Shown here in pieces: positions 33,046 through 42,803 of a stretch of DNA of 62,587 bases. Origin of the DNA: Balamuthia mandrillaris (Eukaryota > Discosea > Longamoebia > Balamuthiidae); the NCBI GenBank assembly GCA_031835245.1, contig JAVKOQ010000302.1, positions 1-62,587 of the forward strand, read 5' to 3'. Within the stretch, counting starts at the first letter, position 1; every line of letters starts with the position of its first letter. The notes under the pieces were generated by a model. That model saw nothing but the letters and a program-made list of their open reading frames with translations. It made no database searches and was not told the origin of the DNA. The translations under genes were made by a program, and so were the position numbers.

Positions 33046-36000
33046 TCAGAGGGCGCTGACAAGGCTATCTCTCCGCTCCCTTCCAATGACCATGACCGTC
33101 GAAGGATCGTTTGCTGCTATCGAAGAAGAAGAAGAAGAAGTAGAAGTAGAAGAAGAAGAAGAAGAGGTTGAAGAAGAAATTGCAGTTGTGTTGGAGGGCA
33201 GTGCCATTGTGGAAGAGGAGGCAGAGTCCGCCCCAAGTAAAGCAGCCACCACCGCTGAAGAAGGAACTCCTCCATTCTCGTCAAGGGCGTTGTTGCTGTT
33301 TCCGTCCGGAGTGAAGACTACGGCCTCTTTGCTCATTGACCGCGAGCGAGGAAAATACATCTCATCGCTGAAACTTGAGGAGCGTTTGTCTCTGGCTCCA
33401 CAACCAAACTCGTCTCCTCCTAAACTGGAGGAACGACTGCCTCTGCTCCCGCTGCCACTCCGGTCGAGCACGCTTGCCGCATCACCGCCACCTCCGAATT
33501 TGTTGTTTGCATCCGAAGAAGATGAGGAGGGAGCTGAGCCGAGATCTACACCAAGGCTGTGGATGAGAAGGTCCAATGCGGCCGGTCGTTCCGTCACCGA
33601 ACGAGAACGTTGCCCACGAACACTGCCAAAAACGTTCTTTGGTTTGATGGCAGAAATGGGGGCAGTGGTAGTCGGATTTGTTTGGGGAGACATCCCTCCA
33701 CGTTCTCTTCCGATTATTTGTCCTCCAGGTGAATCTTCGTTGTGCTTGCTTTCAGGAGGAAGAATGATGGTAGTCACTCTCCTGGAGGGAGAAAAGGAGG
33801 AGGGCGGTTGGTCTTGTTGTGGTTGGTTATCCTCTTTTTGAAGATCTTTAGTGGTGGTCTTGGACGGCTTGTTTGCTTTCTTCTTGTTCTCCTTTTCCAG
33901 CTTTCGCAATTCCTTCTCCTTCTTTTTTTCTTGTTTTTTGTTTTCCTTTTCCTTCCGTTTGTTCTCCTTTTCGATCTCTTTCTTCCGTGCCTTTTTCGCT
34001 TTGTCCTTTTCCTTCTCCTTATTGTCCTTCTTCTTTCTGCTGAACAAACCACTACCATTACCACCGCTAGCACTGTTTGCCACCTGTTTTCTGCCCTTCT
34101 CTACTTCGCCTTCCTCCATCGCCATGCTGCTGCCACCCTTCAAAAACTCAACACCTGTGCTCTTCCTTCGGTCGTTCTTGCCTGCTCTGCCATTGCTATC
34201 CGTCGAAGCGTTGTTCTTCTTATGCTGTTGTGAAGAGGCAGCAGTCACTGTCGTTGCCGACAAGTCTCCAGTCGAAGTGGAGCGACGAGGAATGGACGGT
34301 CGAAGACTGCTGATAGGGCCGCTAGAAGTAACAGCCTTTGATGATGATGATAACTGTCGCTTCTTGCTTTTCATCGACATTCCTCCTTCACTAGCTCCAT
34401 CTTTTGCAAATACACCAAAAGAAGAAGAAGCAGAGGAGAAAGCAGCAGCAGCAGAATCATGAGCAGAAGAGGATCCACTGGCGGATACATTGTTGTTGTT
34501 TCTGTCGTTGCACGTTTTCTTGTGTTGCAATAGAAGCGGAGAGAAGGTTGAAAAGAATGGTGGTGGCTCTTGCAAGTACTTTTGCAATCTCACGACGATG
34601 ACGCTAATATTGTCTGTGCTGCCGTTCCAAAAAGCATTCTCCTTGAGGCGAACTGCAGCTCTGATGACGCTTCTGGAGGTCCGCAGTTCGTCTCTCACAA
34701 TGTCCACCGCCACCTGGTTGCCTAACACGTCCCAGCATCCGTCACAGGCGAGAATCAAAAAGTTGTTGGTCTCCTCAAAGGCCTCATCGTGGTCCGTCTC
34801 CGCATCTTCATTCTCGATCTTATGTTCCTCCGATGTGTTTTTGCTCGTCTCTCCTTCCTTCTCTTTTTCTTTCTCTTGCATTGCACGTTCAACGTATTCT
34901 TCACTGCTGCTACCACTACCATTATGATTGATAGCGGCAGCATCAGTCCTAGAAATGTTGCTACCGCTCATAAACCATGTGGAAGAGGGAGGACGAGACT
35001 CGTGTAATAACGAAGACAGGTCCACAACGTTGATGTCAGGCTCGGCGCTAACCCATGGCTTCAGAGCAGCATCACCGAGGGAGCGAGACACAGCGATGAC
35101 CCCATTCACGCGATTGGAAGTGACATAGCCATCCAACGCCCGTATGCGTTCTTGCTCCTCCTCCAAGGAAGGGGTATGGTCTCTGGTGAGGGGGATGGCC
35201 TTGCCGTTCTTGCAGAGGACAGCACGTGCGTCACCTACGTTGGCCACGTAGAGCTTCCTTCGAGAGAAGAAAGCCACAACAGCAGTTGTTCCGTCCTTGT
35301 TGTTACGCATGTAAGAGTCCATCGTGAAAAAGGAATCTACGAGGCTCTTTCGCTTGAGTATCTCGTCCTTGGTTTCGTTCATACGTTCCCACTCTGCGAA
35401 ATCGCTCTCCTCTGTTTTTGTGTGCGAGATGTCTTCCTCTTCGTCCTCTTCTTCCTCTTCTTCTCGCAATTCTCCACCCTCTTCCTGTCGTCGTTGCTTA
35501 TCTTCCTTGCTTCCCTCGCTACTTTCTTCCTCTCTGCTCCTCTTCCTTTTTGCTTTCTTGCGCTTGCTCCCCTTCTTACTATTCCGTGGAGACGATCCTC
35601 TGCTAGTATTTACGAGTTTGCTGCTGCCTCCTCCTCCCGCATCCTTATTATTGTTGTTACTTCCTTTTGGCCTTTTATGTTTCTGGCTACTGTCGCTTTC
35701 GCTTTCGCTGGTGGTAACTTGCTTTCCACTGCCATCCTGTTCGTTGTCGCTGTTTGCAGAAGTGAGGGACATTCGTTTCCGCTTATCGTCGGCAGAGACT
35801 CTCTTGAGTTTTTTCGAGGTTGAAGTCTGTTTCCCTTCTCTCCGCTCTTCGTTAGAGGTGCTTTTTTCTTGTTGTGTTTTCTTTTTTCGCTGCCGCCACC
35901 GTTCTTGCTCTTCTCCTTGTTCGTCATCACCTTCTTCGTCTTCTCGTTCGTTTTCTTCGCTCTCCTTTTCTTTTTCTTTCTCCTTCTCCTTCTCTTTCTT

Positions 36001-39000
36001 CCGAGCTTCACAAGCTGATAGCGTATGCGACATGTTCAATTGCAGCTGTTGGGCTAAGATGTTGTGGAAGTTCTCCGCAGCAAAGACAGCAGAGTTTCTC
36101 CCAGCGTGTCCATCAAAGACAGCGTAAAAGTCTTCGTTAGAAGTGCCGTTGAAGTGAAGGCGAGCCACTACCGTATCCTCCATGCGCAGTCGCTTGCCAA
36201 TCATTTCGCTAATGCCAACCACCGAGAACTTTTCCTCTCTCGCTCGTTTCCTTTTCTTTATCAATCTCTTCTCCTCTTTGGTCAATTCGCTCTCCTGTAC
36301 TTGCAGCCACTTCTCTTCGTCTTCCAACATCAACAAGCTGCTCTGCGTTGTTAGCGTTGGTACTGTCGTTGTTTTGGCTGTATCTTCTTGCGAAGGAGGT
36401 ACGGAGCCGGAGCCTCGTTTCTCCTTCTGCTTGTCTCCTTTCTTCTCTTTCTCTTTCTTTCCTTTGCCTTTATCCACATTAACTTTATCTTGTTGTTTCC
36501 GTTCATCATCACTTCTCTTGCCTTGTCCCTCAGCTTCGCCATCTGCTCCGCTCTCAACAGCGCCTATCTTGCTCATCATGGTCACAAAACTAGGCTCCTC
36601 AATAATACTGCTGCTGCGTGGCCGCCCGCTATTACTAACTCCTCTCCTATCTCCTTCAAAACTGTCACTGTCGTTGTTGCTGTTTTCTACACCACTTTCT
36701 TCAGTATTGCCATTAACAGACGAAGAAGACTTGTTGGTCTTGCGAACTTGTTGCAGGATGGAAGTATAGTTTCCGCTGCCGCCCGTGTCATAGTCATTCA
36801 AGTCCACAAGATTATCGTCCAGAGCAAGGTGATAGCAGCTGCCACTATGTATGCGCTTCAAGATGTGAGTCGGAATGAACTGCAGCTCGTTGTGGTTTAG
36901 ATAAAGGACGGCCAAGTTGCTGAGTTCGATGAGAGCGGAGGGAATGCAGCTTAAGCAGTTATAAGAGAGATTGAGTTCGCGTAGAGAATCAGAGAGAGAG
37001 GCTATCTCGCGAGGTATCCTCTCTAGCCGGTTGCAAGAAAAGTCAACCGTGCGTAGCTTTGTGCAGCGGCCGAGCTCTGGAGGTAGCTCTTTGATGCTGT
37101 TGCGGGAGACAAAGAGCTCTCGCAGGGAAGTGAACCTGCACAACTCAGCTGGAAAGCTCGTCAACCGATTGCCACTGAGCACCAATTGTTCCAACTCGAG
37201 CAAATCGCCCTCTTTGCCGTTGTTGATGTCGTTGCTATCGCTATTACCCTCGCCATTATTATTTCCATCACCATCCCAGTCATACTGGCCATCCCAGTTG
37301 TTGTTTCCGTTGCCCTCTTTGGGGGAAGGAGGGGGGAGAGAAGAAGAGGAGGTAGGAAAGAGCAGAGGGGAGAGGCCCTCCTCATCGAAGAGGTTGTCCC
37401 CCAACTGCAAGATTTCCAAACGTCGCAGCGCGCTTATACCAGAAGGAAGCCTCCGCAGCCGGTTCCCAAATAAGGAGAGTACCTGAAGACGCCCTAACCG
37501 GGTGATCTCGTCCGGTAGAGCTCCCTCTAGCCTATTACCCCCCAACCTCAACTCTGCCAGTCGCTCCAATTCACCAAACTCTGGTGGTATGGTCGATATC
37601 CGGTTGAAGGCTAGCCGCAAATGCTTCAGCTGCTTCAAGTGGTTGCAGAGCTCTGCTGGGAAGGTTCTCAAGCGGTTGCGCTGCAGATCAAGCTCTTCCA
37701 GAAAGGAGAGGCCAGAGAGTTCGGTAGGGAGGATCCTCAGCTGGTTACTGCAGAGGAGGAGCTTGCTGAGGTAGGTTAGTCGGCCCAGCTCCGGTGGGAG
37801 GCTCTCCAGCCGGTTCTCTGTGACATTCAGCTCCATCAGAACCGTCATCCGCCCGATCTCAGGAGGCAGATGAACCAGTTGGTTCTTAGAGAGGCGAAGG
37901 ATAGCCAGCTCTTCGAGTCGGGAGATAGAACCGGTCAGCGAGGTGAGTTGATTCTCGCCTAGATCCAGCTCAATCAGGGTTATGATGGAGGTAATCTCCT
38001 CCGGAAGGCGCTGAAATTCGTTCTTGCTGAGGTTGAGGCGTTGAAGAGAAGGCAAAATAGGAGAAAGGGATGAAGAAGCGGGAGAAGCGGCAGAAGAAGA
38101 AGAAGAAGAACCAAAAGGAGGGTCCAAAGAGGAAAAATGATTGCTGTGAAGATCAAGCTGCTGCAAAGATGGTAACCGCAGCAGCGACTGCGGAAAGTGC
38201 CGAAACTTATTGTTGGCGCAGGTTAGGTGCGTGAGACTGAAGAGATCCGCAAACTCGTCGGGCAGCTCTACCAGCAGGTTGTTGTCGATATCAAGGGTGC
38301 GTAGGCTGCTCAACTTGCCGACGGCCTTGGGTAGAGTCCGTAGGTTGTTAGTGCTGAGGTCCAGCACCGTCAACGAGCTCAACCCCTCGATCTCCTCAGG
38401 CAGTCTCTCCAACCGATTGCAATGCAGTACCAACCTTACCAATCCCGATAGCCGACACACGTTCTTCAACAACCCAGTTCCCGCTTCTACTTCCATAAGC
38501 GGGTCCATTCCTGCTCCTATCCCTGTCCCTGTACCCAACTCATTCTTCCCCAACTCCAACACCTCCAAGCACTCACAGAGCTGCTCACCCAAGTCGGGAA
38601 AGTCACGAAGCCGGTTGGCGTTCACTCGCAGCGTAGAGAGTGCGGAGAGCTTCCTAAAGTCCTGCTCGGGGAGATGTGTGAGGTGATTGTTGCTGACGTT
38701 GAGAGCGGCCAGCTCGCTCAGCCCAAAGACGGCCGTCGGAAAGGAGTCCAGGCCTTCGCCTTGGAGATCCAGCACCGAGGTCTCCCTGGCGGCCTCTATC
38801 TTGGATTGCATCTCCTGTTCCTTGCGTTGACGCCGCTCCTCGGGCGTGAGGTCCTCTTGGAACAGAACGGTCTGCCCGCTGCTTGGTCTTTTGTCATTGT
38901 TGTCACTTTTGTGGTTGGAGGCTAGCTTTCGTTTGGAGGAAGAAGAGGAGGAAGAAAAGGAAGAGGAAGGAGAAGAAGGTTGAGAGTTCCCTCGCCGCCC

Positions 39001-39039
39001 AAATATGTCTCGCAAGTTGCGAAGTTTTGTCTTTTTCAT
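33046..39039 (-). CDS. Giant intronless LRR - PP2C phosphatase protein
   Basis: A single uninterrupted frame of 1,997 residues. After a Ser-rich N-terminus, residues about 85-780 hold about 25 leucine-rich repeats of the LxxLxLxxNxLxxLP type, with one Gly/Asn-rich break. Low-complexity linkers flank the PP2C (PPM) phosphatase domain: MEDTVVARL, FYAVFDGHAGRN, ANVGDARAVLCKNGKAI, TRDHTPSLEEEQERI, AVSRSLGDAALKPWV, ILACDGCWDVLGNQV and GSTDNISVIVV. All metal-binding Asp residues are present. The catalytic domain is split by a roughly 260-residue Lys/Glu/Ser-rich insert. The C-terminal 500 residues are disordered with a Lys-rich block. LRR plus PP2C recalls PHLPP and fungal adenylyl cyclase, but no PH, RA or cyclase domain is seen. 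Lack of introns contrasts with its neighbours. Confidence 0.93.
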   Translation of the reverse strand: MKKTKLRNLRDIFGRRGNSQPSSPSSSFSSSSSSSKRKLASNHKSDNNDKRPSSGQTVLFQEDLTPEERRQRKEQEMQSKIEAARETSVLDLQGEGLDSFPTAVFGLSELAALNVSNNHLTHLPEQDFRKLSALSTLRVNANRLRDFPDLGEQLCECLEVLELGKNELGTGTGIGAGMDPLMEVEAGTGLLKNVCRLSGLVRLVLHCNRLERLPEEIEGLSSLTVLDLSTNNLRTLPKAVGKLSSLRTLDIDNNLLVELPDEFADLFSLTHLTCANNKFRHFPQSLLRLPSLQQLDLHSNHFSSLDPPFGSSSSSSAASPASSSLSPILPSLQRLNLSKNEFQRLPEEITSIITLIELDLGENQLTSLTGSISRLEELAILRLSKNQLVHLPPEIGRMTVLMELNVTENRLESLPPELGRLTYLSKLLLCSNQLRILPTELSGLSFLEELDLQRNRLRTFPAELCNHLKQLKHLRLAFNRISTIPPEFGELERLAELRLGGNRLEGALPDEITRLGRLQVLSLFGNRLRRLPSGISALRRLEILQLGDNLFDEEGLSPLLFPTSSSSLPPPSPKEGNGNNNWDGQYDWDGDGNNNGEGNSDSNDINNGKEGDLLELEQLVLSGNRLTSFPAELCRFTSLRELFVSRNSIKELPPELGRCTKLRTVDFSCNRLERIPREIASLSDSLRELNLSYNCLSCIPSALIELSNLAVLYLNHNELQFIPTHILKRIHSGSCYHLALDDNLVDLNDYDTGGSGNYTSILQQVRKTNKSSSSVNGNTEESGVENSNNDSDSFEGDRRGVSNSGRPRSSSIIEEPSFVTMMSKIGAVESGADGEAEGQGKRSDDERKQQDKVNVDKGKGKKEKEKKGDKQKEKRGSGSVPPSQEDTAKTTTVPTLTTQSSLLMLEDEEKWLQVQESELTKEEKRLIKKRKRAREEKFSVVGISEMIGKRLRMEDTVVARLHFNGTSNEDFYAVFDGHAGRNSAVFAAENFHNILAQQLQLNMSHTLSACEARKKEKEKEKEKEKESEENEREDEEGDDEQGEEQERWRQRKKKTQQEKSTSNEERREGKQTSTSKKLKRVSADDKRKRMSLTSANSDNEQDGSGKQVTTSESESDSSQKHKRPKGSNNNNKDAGGGGSSKLVNTSRGSSPRNSKKGSKRKKAKRKRSREEESSEGSKEDKQRRQEEGGELREEEEEEDEEEDISHTKTEESDFAEWERMNETKDEILKRKSLVDSFFTMDSYMRNNKDGTTAVVAFFSRRKLYVANVGDARAVLCKNGKAIPLTRDHTPSLEEEQERIRALDGYVTSNRVNGVIAVSRSLGDAALKPWVSAEPDINVVDLSSLLHESRPPSSTWFMSGSNISRTDAAAINHNGSGSSSEEYVERAMQEKEKEKEGETSKNTSEEHKIENEDAETDHDEAFEETNNFLILACDGCWDVLGNQVAVDIVRDELRTSRSVIRAAVRLKENAFWNGSTDNISVIVVRLQKYLQEPPPFFSTFSPLLLQHKKTCNDRNNNNVSASGSSSAHDSAAAAFSSASSSFGVFAKDGASEGGMSMKSKKRQLSSSSKAVTSSGPISSLRPSIPRRSTSTGDLSATTVTAASSQQHKKNNASTDSNGRAGKNDRRKSTGVEFLKGGSSMAMEEGEVEKGRKQVANSASGGNGSGLFSRKKKDNKEKEKDKAKKARKKEIEKENKRKEKENKKQEKKKEKELRKLEKENKKKANKPSKTTTKDLQKEDNQPQQDQPPSSFSPSRRVTTIILPPESKHNEDSPGGQIIGRERGGMSPQTNPTTTAPISAIKPKNVFGSVRGQRSRSVTERPAALDLLIHSLGVDLGSAPSSSSSDANNKFGGGGDAASVLDRSGSGSRGSRSSSLGGDEFGCGARDKRSSSFSDEMYFPRSRSMSKEAVVFTPDGNSNNALDENGGVPSSAVVAALLGADSASSSTMALPSNTTAISSSTSSSSSSTSTSSSSSSIAANDPSTVMVIGRERRDSLVSAL

Positions 39040-39919
39040 CCGCTTTGTTTATGTTTTGCCTTTTTAAACTGTTTTTTTGTAAAGTTGGGGAGAAAAAATG
39101 AGAAACGAAAGAAGGAAGAAAGGCTTCTCTCACAAAAAAAAAACGAATGCGTCGTTTTGTTTCAAAAAAAAAAAAGCTCCGCGTTGTTCCTTTCGCAAAG
39201 GACGAAATGGATGGGTACCCTTTTAAACGATCCGCTTTTTTTTTTCTTTCAAAATGACATAAATGAGGAACAGGGGCGCTCCTCCGGCCCTTCTTTTGTT
39301 GAACAAAAAGAAGGTTTTCCGGTAGTTTCAACTTGCTGAATAAAATAAAAAAAATATATAGCATATAAGAAAAGAAGAATTCTGACGATAGAAAGAAACT
39401 TAAAGCAAAAAATTGGGCTTGGAAGAGCGAGAAAAGGGCAAGGCAATCACGGGTGCATCATTACACTAACCCGTATGAAGGACTACTCTACCTTCCTACT
39501 TGTGATGTCCGGACAAAAAAAAAATAAAGAGCAACACTCCGCACCCCGCCTGCCTTTGCCTTCGCTTTGTTTTTTGTGTGCTTTTAACTTTCCTCCTTCT
39601 TCCCTGCGTGTTGTTGGATGATGAAAATTTATTGCTTTTTTTGATTATGGACCGCAGATTAAAGTCGACATTATTTACCATATATAGCAGATTATATCCT
39701 TTTTGGTGCTTCCCAGGAGAAATTTCATCTTTTTTTGTCGCTCGTAACAGGTTTACCACGCCCACCCAGGCCTGTGCGAGAGAAAGATGTCTTTGACCGT
39801 AGGTATCAAAGGCCCAAGTGCCATGCGGACATATTTTGTTATTGAAACGTTCCCTTCGAATGCCTACAATCACGTCGTCATGAAATTTTTAAAAGCAAAA
39901 AAAAGGGTTTTACTACGAG
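39040..39919. other. Divergent intergenic region between LRR-PP2C and enoyl-CoA hydratase genes
   Basis: About 880 bases between divergent start codons. Many A and T runs. A short stem (ACGGGT...AACCCGT, about 39448-39475) is visible but no known ncRNA family is recognised. No supported coding exon. Confidence 0.45.
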
Positions 39920-40482
39920 ATGAACGCCAAGCCATCACTCGTGCAGCAAGTTGCTTTCGGCGGCGTCTGGAGGAGCAGCGGCTCCGCGAGGAAAGCCTTC
40001 GCGGCCTCGCCGCTGAGCGTCTTTGCGAGCTCTTCCCATCGTCGCAGCGAACGGATGGCGCTCCTCGCCCCCGTTCGTCCGCCTTGTTGGCCCGCCCCGC
40101 AACCCAAGCAACGCATGAGCTACTTCCCTTACAGAAACGTTTTGCCCGTCAAGATTCCAAACGGAGGGTTTGAGCTAAACTTCACCCATCTTCTCTTCTC
40201 TCTTCATCCGTTTTTTTTCCTCTTCTTCTTTTCTCTCCTGTGTTTCTCTTTTTTCTGATGAAGGTTTGATGATAAGGTGGAAAGTGGACCTTTATCCGGT
40301 CGAGTGGGACGATGAGAAGCGTCGAGAGGAACACTTTGTGGCGGTGCTGACCATGGATAGCAATGTTAACAAGGCCATCAACTCCAAGTTTGTTAGGGAC
40401 TGGCGTAACACACTCGACTTTATGCAAGCCAACTATCCAAATTATCCTCTAGTATTTACATGTTTGTCCTCCTTCCTTCCGT

Positions 40483-40533
<51 letters not shown>

Positions 40534-40804
40534 ATTCTCTTTGTCTTTTTTTCTCCATTTTGCGGACAAAACGACTTTTAAACTGTAGCAACCGGACCAA
40601 CGTTTTCTGTGGGCATCAACTTCAGACAGCTGATGAGGGAGGAAGGAGAGGGACAGGTCAACTTGCTCCTCTCGGAGGTGGAAGAGTTGCTCAAACGCGT
40701 ATGGACCTATCCCAGACCTACTGTTGCAGCTATCAATGGTCATGCTGTTGCTGATGGCCTCTTACTTGTACTCTTTCTCTGCTCTCTGCTTTCTGTTCTC
40801 TCTC

Positions 40805-40842
<38 letters not shown>

Positions 40843-41573
40843 CCCCCCCTCCCTCTCTCTCTTTCTGTTCAATTTAGCTAATTGACTCAAAAAGGCATTA
40901 GCATGTGACAGCAACGTCTCTGTCAACGACAAGCAAAAGCGGTGTCTTTTCGGGCTGACACACATTCGAGTTGGTCTCTCCTTGTCGCCGCTCCTCATAG
41001 AGCTGGTTCGTTCTCGGATGCCCACCAATGTGGCCACCGAGTGGATGCTCAGCGATAAGGTGTACACCATCAACGAGGCTCACCGCGTGGCCGTGCTGAA
41101 TGAAATCCTTCCTGTGGAACCCACTGATGATGACGACTCTGATGATCCCTTTGAGCATGATATAGAGGATGCAGGTACTACACCCTTTCTCTTTTTCACG
41201 TTGCTTTGTCGTGTTGTTTTCTCGTTTTCATTTCTTTTGTGTTGGTTTGTTATGTTTTTGTTGTTTTACAGATTTTGGTCCTGTTCAAGTCCCAACACGG
41301 CACGAGCAATGGCTGAGAGCAACATTTCCAAACCCCAAAGCACCGCTTATCGAGAAGAAGTTGGTGGAACGAGCGGTAGAGATAGCAGGACATCTTCGTC
41401 TGGGCTCCTACGATGCCTATGCTCAGAGCAAGCACTTGCTGTTGCGTCCTCATCTCGAACGGGCAGAGAGAGTGGAGAAGGAACTCTCTTCTGGGGCAAC
41501 ACCTTTCGGAAGGGTCATGCCTTCTTTCTTACGTCAACAGAAACGAGATGACAACAACACAAAGAAGAGCTAA
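39920..41573 (+). CDS. Enoyl-CoA hydratase/isomerase family protein (ECI-like)
   Basis: Five exons give about 375 residues. The N-terminal 60 residues are rich in Ser, Ala and Arg and may be a mitochondrial presequence. The first junction (exon end after PNG, acceptor GATAAG at about 40277) restores IPNGGWKVDLYPVEW. The crotonase core shows FVAVLTMDSNVNKAINSKF, FSVGINFRQL and the oxyanion-hole region TVAAINGHAVADGLLL joined to ALACD. The catalytic Glu pair of true hydratases is not evident, so an enoyl-CoA delta-isomerase-like or non-hydratase member is more likely. The C-terminus is long and charged and lacks a peroxisomal SKL. Two introns, near 40489-40518 and 40801-40850, carry (CT)n tracts. 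Confidence 0.82.
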
Positions 41574-41647
41574 ACAGAAGAAGAACAAGCAAGTAAATAC
41601 AAAGATTACAGTCAAGCTACTAGTATTTACATTCGTTTTTTTTTTTT

Positions 41648-42304
41648 CTAACGGAAGGAAGGAGCAAAAAAAGACAACAACGAAGAAAAAGAATAGGAAG
41701 ACGTTGGTGTTGAAGCGGCAGAAGTCGAATCCGTTGAAGCAGAAGAAGAACAAGAAGAAGAAGAAACCAATGAAGTCATCAACCAATCTAAACCTTCATG
41801 CAGCCCTTCTCCTTGAACAGCACACGAAGTTTGGATAAGGTAGCGGTTGGGCAAGGACTGCAACTCCAGCTTTTCGGCTATCTCTGCCACGCTCATGGCG
41901 TAAGGCATGTCTTGCTTGTTGGCCAACACGAGAAGAAGAGTGTCCCGCAGCTCTGCGGCCTGGAAGATCTGTTTGAGCTCCTGAGAGGCCTCCTCGATGC
42001 GCTCCCTGTCGCTCGAGTCCACCACGAAGATGAGAGCCCTCGTGTCCTGGTAGTAGTGCCGATAGAGCGCTCTCAGCGTTTTTTGGCCGCCAATGTCCCA
42101 CACCACGCAACGAACGTTCTTGTAGGTCAGGGTCTCCACGTTGAAGCCGATGGTGGGCACGGTCGTCACCACCTCTCCCAACTTTAGCTGATACAAGATG
42201 GTGGTCTTGCCAGCGCCGTCCAGGCCCAACATCAAGACTCGCACCTCCTTGCCACAGCCTATGGCACTCCAAGGTAGGGCATACCGGCAAACGAAAGCTC
42301 CCAT
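41648..42304 (-). CDS. Arf-family small GTPase with Ser-rich C-terminal tail
   Basis: A single-exon frame of 218 residues. All Arf motifs are present: Gly2 for N-myristoylation (MGAFVCRY), P-loop GLDGAGKT, switch [13 protein letters not shown], switch [16 protein letters not shown] and SCAV. The catalytic Gln is in place. Arf/Arl proteins recruit coats, tethers and lipid enzymes to membranes in a GTP-dependent way; it is closest by eye to Arf1/Arl1 but too divergent to name. The last 38 residues (Ser/Thr/Ala then [12 protein letters not shown]) extend beyond the normal Arf end, where the helix usually stops after about 181 residues. It is convergent with the hydratase gene, 74 bases apart. 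Confidence 0.93.
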   Translation of the reverse strand: MGAFVCRYALPWSAIGCGKEVRVLMLGLDGAGKTTILYQLKLGEVVTTVPTIGFNVETLTYKNVRCVVWDIGGQKTLRALYRHYYQDTRALIFVVDSSDRERIEEASQELKQIFQAAELRDTLLLVLANKQDMPYAMSVAEIAEKLELQSLPNRYLIQTSCAVQGEGLHEGLDWLMTSLVSSSSCSSSASTDSTSAASTPTSSYSFSSLLSFFAPSFR

Positions 42305-42653
42305 GGTGGTGTGCTGTTTTTGCCGGGGTACGTGTTTCTAACGCGTTTGGTTTGGTGGCAAAACTCTCACCCCCATGTTTTTATGGCAGATACTCTACCG
42401 CCCGATGACGTCTTGGTTTTGACGACGTAGGCCGTTACCAGAACATATAAGGGCAGGTGGGGGTATTATGAGGAGTCATACCTTTCGGCTCGGGTTTGTT
42501 GTGTGCGAAAAACAAGACAGCAGCACCTGCTGTCTGTACCTAGCACGAAAAGTAGTCCTCCATACGGTATCGTCGTGCCTTGTTCCGCCAGCCTAACGCC
42601 AAGGAAAAATCCAATGGATGGAGGGGTCATCACTTTTGGTACAGCAAAACCAA
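42305..42653. other. Upstream region of the Arf-family gene
   Basis: About 350 bases with no coding exon recognised. TGACGTC at 42406-42412 lies about 100 bases upstream of the Arf start codon and could be an activator site, but this motif is common by chance in a window this size. Confidence 0.35.
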
Positions 42654-42680
42654 TTCCCTTGTGGTGTGGTCGGTAATACC
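42654..42680 (+). pseudogene. tRNA-Glu 5'-half fragment A
   Basis: TTCCCTTGTGGTGTGG, then TCGGTAATACC, matches the acceptor 5' strand and D arm of tRNA-Glu with two differences from fragment B. It stops before the anticodon stem. It lies 118 bases left of fragment B in the same orientation. Confidence 0.75.
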
Positions 42681-42772
42681 CAAAAGAATAGAAAAACTTT
42701 TTCCCACCGCAACACAACGGAGAATGCAATATTAATCTGGGTTTTAACATGGTGCAGCTGCTCTCAACAGCT

Positions 42773-42797
42773 TCCCTTGTGGTGTAGTCGGTAACAC
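42773..42797 (+). pseudogene. tRNA-Glu 5'-half fragment B (possible left attachment site)
   Basis: TCCCTTG followed by TGGTGTAGTCGGTAACAC. The last 20 bases are identical to positions 46406-46425 of the intact tRNA-Glu(TTC). The homology ends exactly at the end of the D arm. Its acceptor strand TCCCTTG is complementary to CAAGGGA in fragment D at 46528-46534, not to the intact tRNA at 46401. It borders the recombinase-bearing segment on the left. Confidence 0.85.
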
Positions 42798-42803
42798 GGT
42801 CCT

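Noticed and set aside
39448-39475. Small stem as a structured ncRNA
   Set aside because: A single 6-7 bp stem with no match to a known RNA family is not enough support.
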